DNA of 12,851 nt from CAYONP01 sp964405335 (GCA_964405335.1 CAYONP010000131.1:1-12851); one strand, 5' to 3'. Positions 1 through 6,737 are shown, numbered from the stretch's first letter. Translations and numbers: made by a program. Notes: generated from the sequence alone by a model not told the origin.

Positions 1-1113
<1,113 letters not shown>

Positions 1114-1124
1114 AGCTTGCTCTC

Positions 1125-1418
1125 CTAATCGGCCGTCTTGACGGCGAGGATGTCGTCCGCGCGCAGGATCAGGTACTCCCGCTCGGCGATCTTCACCTCG
1201 GTGCCGCCATACTTGGTATAAACCACGGTGTCGCCGACCTTGACGTCGACGGGAACCCGCTCGCCCTGGTCGTTGAGCCGCCCCGGGCCGACGGCCAGGA
1301 CAGTGCCCAGTTGCGGCTTCTTCTGCGCCGACTCGGGCAGGACGATCCCACCCTCCACGGTCTCCTCGCTCTCGAGGACCTCTACGATCACTCGGTCGTC
1401 GAGGGGTCGCAAGTTCAT
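1125..1418 (-). CDS. groES: Co-chaperonin GroES (Hsp10)
   Basis: Seven-subunit lid of the GroEL folding chamber. The 97-residue product is the usual length and starts MNLRPLDDRVIVEV, with the mobile-loop GGIVLP motif at residues 23-28 that contacts the GroEL apical domain, and the conserved GDTVVYTKYGGTEVK block near residues 62-76. The start is the ATG at 1418-1416 because a strong GGAGG (1430-1426) lies 7 nt upstream; an earlier in-frame start at 1442 would add eight unrelated residues (MWWQGGEQ) and place the ribosome site inside the gene. It is the first gene of the groES-groEL operon. The 213-bp upstream gap holds a heat-shock-like promoter and an 11-bp repeat array; no CIRCE inverted repeat was seen there. 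Confidence 0.97.
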   Translation of the reverse strand: MNLRPLDDRVIVEVLESEETVEGGIVLPESAQKKPQLGTVLAVGPGRLNDQGERVPVDVKVGDTVVYTKYGGTEVKIAEREYLILRADDILAVKTAD

Positions 1419-1464
1419 CTGCTCGCCTCCTTGCCACCACAAGCGCGGACACGACCGCGCTGCG

Positions 1465-1489
1465 AATAGGGGTATCGGCGAGGTGTCAA
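1465..1489 (-). promoter_or_regulatory. Candidate heat-shock (sigma-32-like) promoter of groESL
   Basis: On the minus strand, ATTGACA (1490-1484) is followed 11 nt later by CCCCTATT (1472-1465). This resembles the sigma-32 pattern CTTGAAA-N11-16-CCCCATnT, in the expected place about 45 nt before the groES start. A housekeeping reading is poorer: 17 nt after TTGACA the hexamer is TTCGCA. The -35 box forms part of the direct-repeat array at 1467-1521. The assignment rests on pattern matching only; the native heat-shock factor of this organism is unknown. Confidence 0.5.
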
Positions 1490-1521
1490 TCGCGTGTCAC
1501 GGAGGTGTCAAGGGGGTGTAA
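1467..1521 (-). repeat. Five helically phased 11-bp direct repeats (TGACACCYC-like) at the groESL promoter
   Basis: Read on the minus strand, the 55 bases divide into five consecutive 11-mers: TTACACCCCCT, TGACACCTCCG, TGACACGCGAT, TGACACCTCGC and CGATACCCCTA. The three central units share a perfect TGACAC, and the outer two keep a partial match. The period is exactly 11 bp, close to one helical turn, so each core faces the same side of the DNA. The fourth unit supplies the -35 element and the fifth overlaps the -10-like region. This looks like a regulator-binding array, but the regulator is not identified. The adjacent 11-mers on either side no longer match. Confidence 0.6.
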
Positions 1522-1549
1522 CGGTCGGGGGTGAGCGGCGCCGGCACAA

Positions 1550-1564
1550 GCGTCGCCGCGACGC
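1550..1564. terminator. Small GC-rich hairpin downstream of the UVR-motif gene
   Basis: GCGTCG-CCG-CGACGC is a perfect 6-bp palindrome with a 3-nt loop, lying 68 bases beyond the stop codon of the UVR-motif gene and upstream of the groESL repeats. An alternative pairing, CCGGC (1541-1545) with GCCGG (1563-1567), overlaps it. There is no T-run, so an intrinsic terminator of the usual type is not shown. In DNA this rich in G+C such a hairpin can arise by chance. Confidence 0.22.
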
Positions 1565-1631
1565 CGGAGCATCGCGTAGCACTGGTGGCCGACCGGCTCC
1601 CGAGCGGCGGCGCGGCCCGGCAGCCGGCAGG

Positions 1632-2402
1632 TTACGCGCCTCGCTCACCCCCGCCGGTCTGGCCCAGCTCGTCGCGCAGGCGGGCGGCGAGCTCGAAGTC
1701 CTCGGCCGCGACGGCGGCCGCCAGCTCGCGCTGGATCCGGTCGCGCTCGCTCTCGCGGCGGCCGCCCGAGGTGCGGCGCTCGAGCAGCGAGCTGCGCAGC
1801 TCGCGTAGCTGCTGCAGCTCATCGCTCTCCTGCAGCAGCTCGGGGCGGTTGTAGTCGTCGCGGAAGAGCTGCACGATGCGGTCGATGCCGGCATCGAGCG
1901 CGCCGATGGCCGTCTCGACATCGCCCGTTTCCAGCGCCGCCAGCACGCGCGCCCGCGTCCAGTGACTCAGCACGTACGGCCGGAACTGCTCGCTGCGCTG
2001 CCAGTCGCCACGCTCGACGGCGTGGTCGCGAAGCAGGTCCATCACCGCCAGATTGTGCTCCGCATCGGCGGCGGCAGCGGCGTAGTCGCCCAGCCGCATG
2101 GCGGTAATGCGGCGTTGATAGTATTGCATCGCCTCGCGCTGTAGTTCGAGGCAGGCACGGTGGGGCAGGCCGAACTCGTCGCCGGCGGCTTCGATGGTGG
2201 CCAGATAGTGGTGGAGCAGTGATTCGCTGCCGTGCGGCCGGGTGCCGTCGGGCCGGCCGTCGCAGCGCATTTCGATCAGCCCGAGTTCGAGGCGGATCTG
2301 CAGCCGAGGCTCGCCGCCGGCGGTGGTGATCCGCCGCACCGTCAGCTCTTCTTCAGGCTCGTAAGGCCAGCCACGCAGCAGGCCCGCGAGGTCGACACTC
2401 AC
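1632..2402 (-). CDS. UVR-motif (UvrB/UvrC motif) protein of unknown function
   Basis: A 256-residue cytoplasmic protein with no signal peptide or membrane segment. Its C-terminus (about residues 221-246, DRIQRELAAAVAAEDFELAA onward) is a UVR motif, the short helical hairpin by which UvrB and UvrC bind each other and which also occurs in McsA and ClpC-type proteins. The N-terminal part has a WPYEPEEE segment, a hydrophilic beta-rich stretch and GRPDGTRPHGSESLL (residues 49-63). I recall this arrangement from uncharacterised UvrB/UvrC-motif proteins in Planctomycetota and related phyla. The middle (about 75-210) is helical and charged. The start is GTG at 2402-2400, preceded by AAGGAG (2414-2409) at 6 nt; an ATG at 2465 would add 21 poorly conserved-looking residues. 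It lacks UvrB helicase and UvrC nuclease domains, so excision repair is not implied. Its position upstream of groESL could hint at a proteostasis role, which is only an inference. Confidence 0.85.
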   Translation of the reverse strand: MSVDLAGLLRGWPYEPEEELTVRRITTAGGEPRLQIRLELGLIEMRCDGRPDGTRPHGSESLLHHYLATIEAAGDEFGLPHRACLELQREAMQYYQRRITAMRLGDYAAAAADAEHNLAVMDLLRDHAVERGDWQRSEQFRPYVLSHWTRARVLAALETGDVETAIGALDAGIDRIVQLFRDDYNRPELLQESDELQQLRELRSSLLERRTSGGRRESERDRIQRELAAAVAAEDFELAARLRDELGQTGGGERGA

Positions 2403-2459
2403 CCCCGACTCCTTCGCCTGGTCGCCTCCCCAGACAGTCTTGTCACGCCGCCGCCCGGC

Positions 2460-2482
2460 TGTCAACCGGTGTCTGCTTGACG
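2460..2482. promoter_or_regulatory. Back-to-back -35 boxes of divergent promoters (UVR gene and thioredoxin gene)
   Basis: A consensus TTGACA lies on the minus strand at 2465-2460 and TTGACG on the plus strand at 2477-2482, pointing away from each other with 11 bp between. They sit in the 162-bp gap between the divergent UVR-motif and thioredoxin-fold genes. The matching -10 boxes are weak: CAAGAC at 17 nt on the minus side, and TATTCA at 23 nt (too far) on the plus side. The -35 elements are therefore clearer than the complete promoters. The GTCAA-N11-TTGAC symmetry could also be an operator. Confidence 0.35.
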
Positions 2483-2564
2483 CGCTGCCCGCGCCGGCGG
2501 CACACTATTCATGGGTTCGACGACGTTCGTTGCGCCGTCGGCCGCTGATCGGGGAGATTCGATC

Positions 2565-3251
2565 ATGACCAAGTGGAGGGGCGCGCTCATCCTGGCGGTT
2601 GGTTTCGCGCTCGGGCTCGGCACGGCGCACGGTGCGGGCGATTTGCTGGCGCGCCTGCAGGCGGCCGACGACCAGTACAAGGCGGGCGAGCAGGGCGCGG
2701 CGTTCGGTACCTATCGCTCGCTGCTGCAGGAGGCGCTCGAGGCCGACGAGCTGACCGAGGGCGACCGCTTCGCCGCCGCCGGCGCGGCGGTCAGCCTGGC
2801 CATGGGCACCTTCGGCGACCTGGCCGCCAACGCCACCGACGAGACCATCAAGCACAGCAGCGCCAACATGGCCGACGGCTGCACCAGCCTGGTCGGCGCG
2901 CGGTTCGTCAAGGCGGTGAGCCACGGCGAGCGGGTCGACATCAACGAGCACCTGACGCCGGGACGCACGACGATTGTTGACTTCACCAGCGTCTACTGCC
3001 CGCCGTGCGAGGCGATTCGCCCGAAGCTCGAGCGGATGGCCATCGAGTGGGCCGACAAGGTGGCGATCCTGAAGGTCGACATCAACCGCCCCGACGTGCG
3101 CGGCATCGATTGGGAGTCGCCGGTGGCGCAGCAGTACGGCCTGCGCAGCATCCCGCACTTCAAGATCTTCGACGCCGAGGGCAAGCTGATCGCCGAGGGT
3201 GACCGCGCCTACGGCATGGTTCAGCAGTACATCCAGCAGATGGAGCAGTAG
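2565..3251 (+). CDS. Exported thioredoxin-fold protein with a CPPC active site
   Basis: A 228-residue protein, predicted to be exported and to act as a thiol-disulfide oxidoreductase. Residues 1-23 form a signal peptide (positive MTKWRG, hydrophobic ALILAVGFALGLG, possible cleavage after AHG). Residues 25-115 are a helical region with no family I recognise. Residues about 121-228 are a thioredoxin domain with VDFTSVYCPPCEAIRP (Cys145 and Cys148) and the cis-proline segment SIPHFKIFD (Pro197). CPPC differs from the classical CGPC but occurs in thioredoxin-like proteins. The start is ATG 2565 because GGGGAG (2551-2556) lies 8 nt upstream and the signal peptide begins there; an ATG at 2511 would bury the signal. 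The gene is alone, divergent from the UVR gene and convergent with rnj. The stop is TAG, after which the frame stays open for 52 more codons ending in the same MEQ-TAG (see findings). Substrate unknown. Confidence 0.88.
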   Translation: MTKWRGALILAVGFALGLGTAHGAGDLLARLQAADDQYKAGEQGAAFGTYRSLLQEALEADELTEGDRFAAAGAAVSLAMGTFGDLAANATDETIKHSSANMADGCTSLVGARFVKAVSHGERVDINEHLTPGRTTIVDFTSVYCPPCEAIRPKLERMAIEWADKVAILKVDINRPDVRGIDWESPVAQQYGLRSIPHFKIFDAEGKLIAEGDRAYGMVQQYIQQMEQ

Positions 3252-3412
3252 GCCCTCGACGACAAGCCGGCGCCCGGTCTCAACCTCTCGGTGACACCGG
3301 CGGCTCGTCCGCCAGTGCTGCCAACGAGTTCTCCGCGAGCACTGGCGGGCCACCCGCCAGTGGCACCGGGCTCCGTCAGCGGCGAGACGCGGACGCGGAT
3401 GGAGCAGTAGGC
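3239..3412 (+). repeat. 15-bp direct repeat flanking the palindromic element at the end of the thioredoxin gene
   Basis: GATGGAGCAGTAGGC occurs at 3239-3253, where it encodes the last three residues (MEQ) and stop of the thioredoxin-fold protein, and again at 3398-3412, immediately before and touching the rnj stop codon. The copies are 159 bp apart, an exact multiple of three. They bracket the intergenic palindromes. The layout is compatible with insertion of a mobile palindromic element with target duplication, or with a tandem duplication of the gene tail; the sequence does not decide between them. Confidence 0.7.
3295..3362. repeat. Nested intergenic palindromes (CACTGGCGG/CCGCCAGTG), possible bidirectional terminator
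   Basis: Four arms built on one 9-mer alternate in orientation. They are CACCGGCGG (3295-3303), CCGCCAGTG (3309-3317, extending to CCGCCAGTGCT at 3319), AGCACTGGCGG (3338-3348) and CCCGCCAGTG (3353-3362). Arms 3 and 4 form a perfect 10-bp stem (3340-3349 with 3353-3362) around a 3-nt loop. Arms 2 and 3 form a perfect 11-bp stem with an 18-nt loop. Arms 1 and 2 pair with one mismatch. Mutually exclusive folds are therefore possible. Placed between two convergent genes, the structures may stop transcription from both sides, although T-runs are missing. The layout resembles REP/REPIN-type dispersed repeats, and I recall similar cores between genes in some planctomycetes; that recollection is unchecked. 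Confidence 0.75.
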
Positions 3413-5493
3413 TACTCGGCGGTCAGGCGCGTGACGCCGGGGTAGTCGTCGACGAGGGCGTCGCCGTTCGGCACCACCAGCCGGGTCGGCCCGCCCTCGT
3501 CCTCGGCCAGCGGCTGGTCGGCCGCGCCGTAGACAATCATCGCCCGATCGAGCAGCTCCGCGAGCGGGAGCGTCACCGCCGTCTCGCCCAGCCCCGAGGC
3601 GACCAGCCGGACACAGCCGGCGCGCAGGTCGGCCGCGTCGAGCACCGCCCGCAGCGGCGCCGCGGCGGCCTCGACGTCCCAGCCGACCGGCGTTTCGGCA
3701 CCCGGCAGCGCCGCCAGCGCCTCGTGAGTCAGCGACAGCGGCCGGCCGACATTGCCGTCGACGGTCAGGATAGCGCGCCGGCTCGGGAGCGCCTCGTCGT
3801 CGGCCAGCACCGCTTCGCGGCGCGATTCGTGCAGGCCGATGACCTGAAACTCGAGCACCGGATAGGTCCGGGTCGACTTCTCGAAGAAGGTGCGCAGCGC
3901 CTTGCGCCCGGCTCGCTCGACCGCCGCGCGCTGGTGTCGATCATCGCCGTCGAGCGTGTCGAGGCGGCTGATCACGCTCCAGGCGGCCTGTTCGAGCAGC
4001 GTTCCAGGGTCGACCTCGGGCAGTCGCACGCCGCGCACGGCGACGTGTGGCGTGCCGACCAGCTCGCCGGCGGCGAAGTCCCACACCAGCGCGCCACAGA
4101 TGACCCCGCTCTCAGCCAGGAAGATGCGGTCCTGGACCACCTGGTCACTGGTCCCCAGCTCGTTGATCCGCCGGCCCTCGATGGTCCAGGTGCCGTGCTC
4201 GATGCCCGCCTCGAGCGCCGCGCCGCCGGCGTCGAGGCGCAGCACGTCGCCGTTCTGGAGCAGGAAGATGCGGTCGTGCGTCAGGCCGACGTCCTGGGCC
4301 AGCTCGCCATACTGGCGCATGTGGCGATACTCGCCGTGGAACGGCACGGCATAGGCCGGCCGGAGCAGGTTGAACAGCAGCTTGATCTCTTCGGCGCTGG
4401 CGTGGCCCGAGACGTGGACGGCGGCCGAGCGGTGATCGACCACCTCGGCGCCGCCCCATTCGAGCTCGTTGATGATCCGCCAGATGGTCGCCTCGTTGCC
4501 GGGGATCGGCGTCGCGCTGAGCACCACCGTGTCGTCGGGGTGGATGCGCAGTTTCGGGTGCGTCCCGTGCGCCATGCGCGTCAGGCCGCTGACCGGTTCG
4601 CCCTGCGAGCCGGTGATCAGGATCACCACCTCGTCGTCGCGGTAACGCGGCAGGTCGCCATAGCCGATGCGGGCGTCGTCGGCGAACTCGAGGTAGCCCA
4701 GCTCGCGGGCGACGTTGACATTGCGCTCCATGCTTCGCCCGGCGACGAGCACCTTGCGGCCCTCCTCGGCCGCCACGTCGACCACCTGCTGAATGCGGTG
4801 AATCTGGCTGGCGAAGGTGGCCACGATGATCCGGCCGGGGCAGCGGTGGAAGAGCTGCCGGAAGGCGTCGCCGACAATCGCTTCCGACGGCGTATGGCCG
4901 GGCTTGTCGATGTTGGTCGAGTCGCTGATCAGCAGCCGCACGCCCTCGTCGCCGAGGCGGGCGAAGGCGGCGAAGTCGGTCACCTCGCCGTCGATCGGCG
5001 TGTGGTCGAACTTGAAGTCGCCCGAGTGGACAATCGTCCCGGCCGGCGTGCGGATGCCCAGCGCCAGGCAGTCGGGAATGCTGTGGTTGACGCGAATGCA
5101 CTCGATGTCGAAACAGCCGATCGTGAGCCGGTCGCCGCGCTCGATGCGGTGCATCTCGGGCGGCTCGACATGATGCTGGCCGAGCTTGGCGCGGACCAGA
5201 CCGAGAGTCAGCGGCGTGCCGTAAACGGGCGCGCTGATCTCGCGCAGCACATAGGGTAGGCCACCGATGTGGTCTTCATGGCCGTGGGTCAGGACGATGC
5301 CGACCAGCCGTTCGGCGTGCTCGCGCAGATAGCTGAAGTTGGGGATCAGCAGCTCGGCGCCGAGGGCCTGCTCCTCGTCGGGAAAGGCGATCCCGGCGTC
5401 GATCAGCAGGAGCTGCCCGCGGCAATCGAGCAGCAGCATGTTCTTGCCGATTTCGCCGAACCCGCCGAGCGGAATGAGCCGCAGCGCTTCCAT
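3412..5493 (-). CDS. rnj: Ribonuclease J with an extra C-terminal sulfite-oxidase-like domain
   Basis: RNase J is a zinc-dependent metallo-beta-lactamase/beta-CASP nuclease with endonuclease and 5'-to-3' exonuclease activity in mRNA decay and rRNA maturation. The 693-residue product carries the whole core: the LIPLGGFGEIGKNM start, THGHEDHIGG (His70, His72, Asp74, His75), His137 in VNHSIPD, Asp159 in HSGDFKFDHTP, the beta-CASP segment with ITGSQGEP, HVSGHAS (His364) and PFHGEYRHM (His386). The core and its C-terminal subdomain end near residue 555, the normal family length. About 135 residues follow. From residue 574 (ILTVDGNVGRPLSLTHEALA) they resemble the oxidoreductase molybdopterin-binding (sulfite oxidase) fold, but with no cofactor-binding Cys visible. 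The ATG at 5493 overlaps the dapA TGA as TGATG; a GTG one codon earlier is equally possible. Co-expression with dapA is likely. The nuclease call is firm and the extra-domain call is moderate. Confidence 0.95.
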   Translation of the reverse strand: MEALRLIPLGGFGEIGKNMLLLDCRGQLLLIDAGIAFPDEEQALGAELLIPNFSYLREHAERLVGIVLTHGHEDHIGGLPYVLREISAPVYGTPLTLGLVRAKLGQHHVEPPEMHRIERGDRLTIGCFDIECIRVNHSIPDCLALGIRTPAGTIVHSGDFKFDHTPIDGEVTDFAAFARLGDEGVRLLISDSTNIDKPGHTPSEAIVGDAFRQLFHRCPGRIIVATFASQIHRIQQVVDVAAEEGRKVLVAGRSMERNVNVARELGYLEFADDARIGYGDLPRYRDDEVVILITGSQGEPVSGLTRMAHGTHPKLRIHPDDTVVLSATPIPGNEATIWRIINELEWGGAEVVDHRSAAVHVSGHASAEEIKLLFNLLRPAYAVPFHGEYRHMRQYGELAQDVGLTHDRIFLLQNGDVLRLDAGGAALEAGIEHGTWTIEGRRINELGTSDQVVQDRIFLAESGVICGALVWDFAAGELVGTPHVAVRGVRLPEVDPGTLLEQAAWSVISRLDTLDGDDRHQRAAVERAGRKALRTFFEKSTRTYPVLEFQVIGLHESRREAVLADDEALPSRRAILTVDGNVGRPLSLTHEALAALPGAETPVGWDVEAAAAPLRAVLDAADLRAGCVRLVASGLGETAVTLPLAELLDRAMIVYGAADQPLAEDEGGPTRLVVPNGDALVDDYPGVTRLTAE

Positions 5494-6377
5494 CACAGCA
5501 GCCCGAGCCCTGCCAGCGCCTGGCGCAGCGCGGCGCGGACCGGCTCGGGTGCCGGCGTCAGCGGCAGCCGCGTGCGCGCCGCACAGAGCCCGAGCAGCTC
5601 GAGGCCGGCCTTCAGCGGTGCCGGGTTCGGCGAGGCCGCGGGGAAGAGCGCTTCGAACAGCGGCGTCAGCGCGAGATACTCCTTCGCGCTGCCGGCCAGG
5701 TCGCCGGTCAACAACGCCGCCATCAACGCCGCGATGCGCCGGCCGGCCAGGTGCGAGGCGACGCTGACCACCCCAACGCCGCCGCAGCAGAGGATCGCCG
5801 GCGTGTCCGTGTCGTTGCCGCTGTAGAGCAGGAATCCCGGCGGCACCGCGCGGGCCATGGCGGCGAACTGGGTGATCTTGCCGCTGGCCTCTTTCAGGGC
5901 GACGATGTTGGGCACGTTGGCGGCCAGCCGGCCGATCGTCTCCGGCTCGATGTTGCGCGCGGTCCGCGGCTCGATGTTGTAGATCATCACCGGCCGGTCG
6001 GTCGCCTCGGCGGCGGCCTTGAAGTGCTGGTACAGCCCCTCCTGCGCGGGCTTGTTGTAATAAGGCGTGACCAGCATGATGCCGTCGACGCCGAGCTCGG
6101 TCGCCTCGCGCGTCAGGTCGACCGTGGCGCGGGTGTCATTCGAGCCGGTGCCGGCCAGCACAGGCACACGGCCGGCGACGGTGCGCTTGACCGATTGGAT
6201 CAGCGCGAGCTTCTCATCGTGCGTGAGGGTCGGCGATTCGCCGGTGGTGCCGCAGACCAGGATGGCGGTGGTGCCGGTGTCTAGGAGGTGCTCGCAGAGC
6301 CGCTCAACCGCCGGCTGGTCGACCGCCAGGTCGGCGTCGAACGGCGTCGCCATGGCGGTCATCATCGCGCCCCACAT
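5493..6377 (-). CDS. dapA: 4-hydroxy-tetrahydrodipicolinate synthase (DapA)
   Basis: Condenses pyruvate with aspartate semialdehyde, the first committed step of the diaminopimelate/lysine pathway, in the cytoplasm. The 294-residue TIM barrel has the usual length. The motif GTTGESPTL (Thr44, Thr45) binds the substrate, TPYYNKPAQEG contains Tyr107, Tyr133 sits in IYNIEPRT with Arg138, and the Schiff-base lysine is Lys162 in VALKEASGK. A Glu replaces the usual first Pro of the YNIPxRT loop (YNIEPRT). The Tyr-Tyr-Thr triad and Arg138 argue for true DapA over other lyases of the superfamily. The start is ATG 6377, with GGAG (6390-6387) 9 nt upstream; an ATG at 6425 would add residues not expected in the family and lies upstream of the likely promoter. 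It is the first gene of a two-gene operon with rnj. The short leader leaves no room for a lysine riboswitch. Confidence 0.95.
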   Translation of the reverse strand: MWGAMMTAMATPFDADLAVDQPAVERLCEHLLDTGTTAILVCGTTGESPTLTHDEKLALIQSVKRTVAGRVPVLAGTGSNDTRATVDLTREATELGVDGIMLVTPYYNKPAQEGLYQHFKAAAEATDRPVMIYNIEPRTARNIEPETIGRLAANVPNIVALKEASGKITQFAAMARAVPPGFLLYSGNDTDTPAILCCGGVGVVSVASHLAGRRIAALMAALLTGDLAGSAKEYLALTPLFEALFPAASPNPAPLKAGLELLGLCAARTRLPLTPAPEPVRAALRQALAGLGLL

Positions 6378-6415
6378 GCTCGAAGTCTCCGCCTGCCAGG
6401 CCGCGCGGCAGGGTG

Positions 6416-6444
6416 ATGGTAGCATGGCGTGACACGGGCGTCAA
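6416..6444 (-). promoter_or_regulatory. Housekeeping-type promoter of dapA-rnj
   Basis: On the minus strand TTGACG (6444-6439) is followed after exactly 17 nt by TACCAT (6421-6416), close to the sigma-70 consensus. It would start transcription near 6409, about 30 nt before the dapA ATG. It lies in the 132-bp gap shared with the divergent toxin-antitoxin module. The spacer contains one GTGTCA, the same core as the groESL repeats, but as a single copy. Confidence 0.6.
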
Positions 6445-6458
6445 ACCGCCCGCCCGGT

Positions 6459-6480
6459 ACGCCGGCACCATCACCGGCGT
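6459..6480. promoter_or_regulatory. Inverted repeat upstream of the toxin-antitoxin module, possible operator
   Basis: ACGCCGG (6459-6465) and CCGGCGT (6474-6480) form a perfect 7-bp inverted repeat with an 8-nt spacer, 30 nt before the antitoxin-like start codon and just upstream of the dapA -35 box. Antitoxins often repress their own operon by binding such repeats. No clear plus-strand promoter was identified next to it, and in GC-rich DNA a repeat this size can be accidental. Confidence 0.3.
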
Positions 6481-6509
6481 GGTATCGTTGGGATGGTCGG
6501 AGAGCGGCG

Positions 6510-6737
6510 ATGACGGTCGATGAGATCATCACGGGCCTACGCGAGATGTCGCCCGCGGATCGAGCGCGCGTCGAAGCCGAACTCGCACGTCTCGGTCACG
6601 CCACCGATGACACGCCGAATGAGCAACGGCAGCCCGCGGCCGACCCCTGGCTCAGATTGCTCAACGGGCTCGGCACGGCCGGCGGGAAGTGCCTGTCCGA
6701 GGGCATCGACGAGGCCCTGTACGGGGATCGGCAGTGA
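6510..6737 (+). CDS. Small antitoxin-like protein preceding a PIN-domain toxin
   Basis: A 75-residue acidic protein. The N-terminus MTVDEIITGLREMSPADRAR is a short amphipathic helical segment like those opening many small antitoxins. The C-terminus ends GIDEALYGDRQ, similar to the acidic D-x-x-LYG tails of antitoxins that plug PIN toxins. No ribbon-helix-helix, AbrB or Phd fold is obvious, so the assignment rests mainly on context. The stop overlaps the toxin start as GTGA (GTG 6734, TGA 6735-6737), indicating translational coupling. The start is ATG 6510, with GGAG (6499-6502) 7 nt upstream; an in-frame ATG at 6429 would lie inside the dapA promoter and add unrelated residues. Its expected role is to bind and inhibit the PIN nuclease and possibly to repress the operon. 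That is an inference. Confidence 0.65.
   Translation: MTVDEIITGLREMSPADRARVEAELARLGHATDDTPNEQRQPAADPWLRLLNGLGTAGGKCLSEGIDEALYGDRQ

Noticed and set aside
1419..1631. CIRCE (HrcA) operator before groES
   Set aside because: No TTAGCACTC-N9-GAGTGCTAA or recognisable derivative is present; the region holds the 11-bp direct repeats instead.
2505..3353. A 282-codon minus-strand frame covering the thioredoxin gene
   Set aside because: The plus-strand gene has a signal peptide, CPPC motif and ribosome site; the antisense product has no recognisable feature.
3724..5259. A 511-codon open frame on the plus strand, antisense to rnj
   Set aside because: Same cause: a compositional shadow of a complete RNase J with all its catalytic motifs on the minus strand.
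6378..6409. Lysine riboswitch before dapA
   Set aside because: The likely leader is only about 30 nt, too short for such an element.
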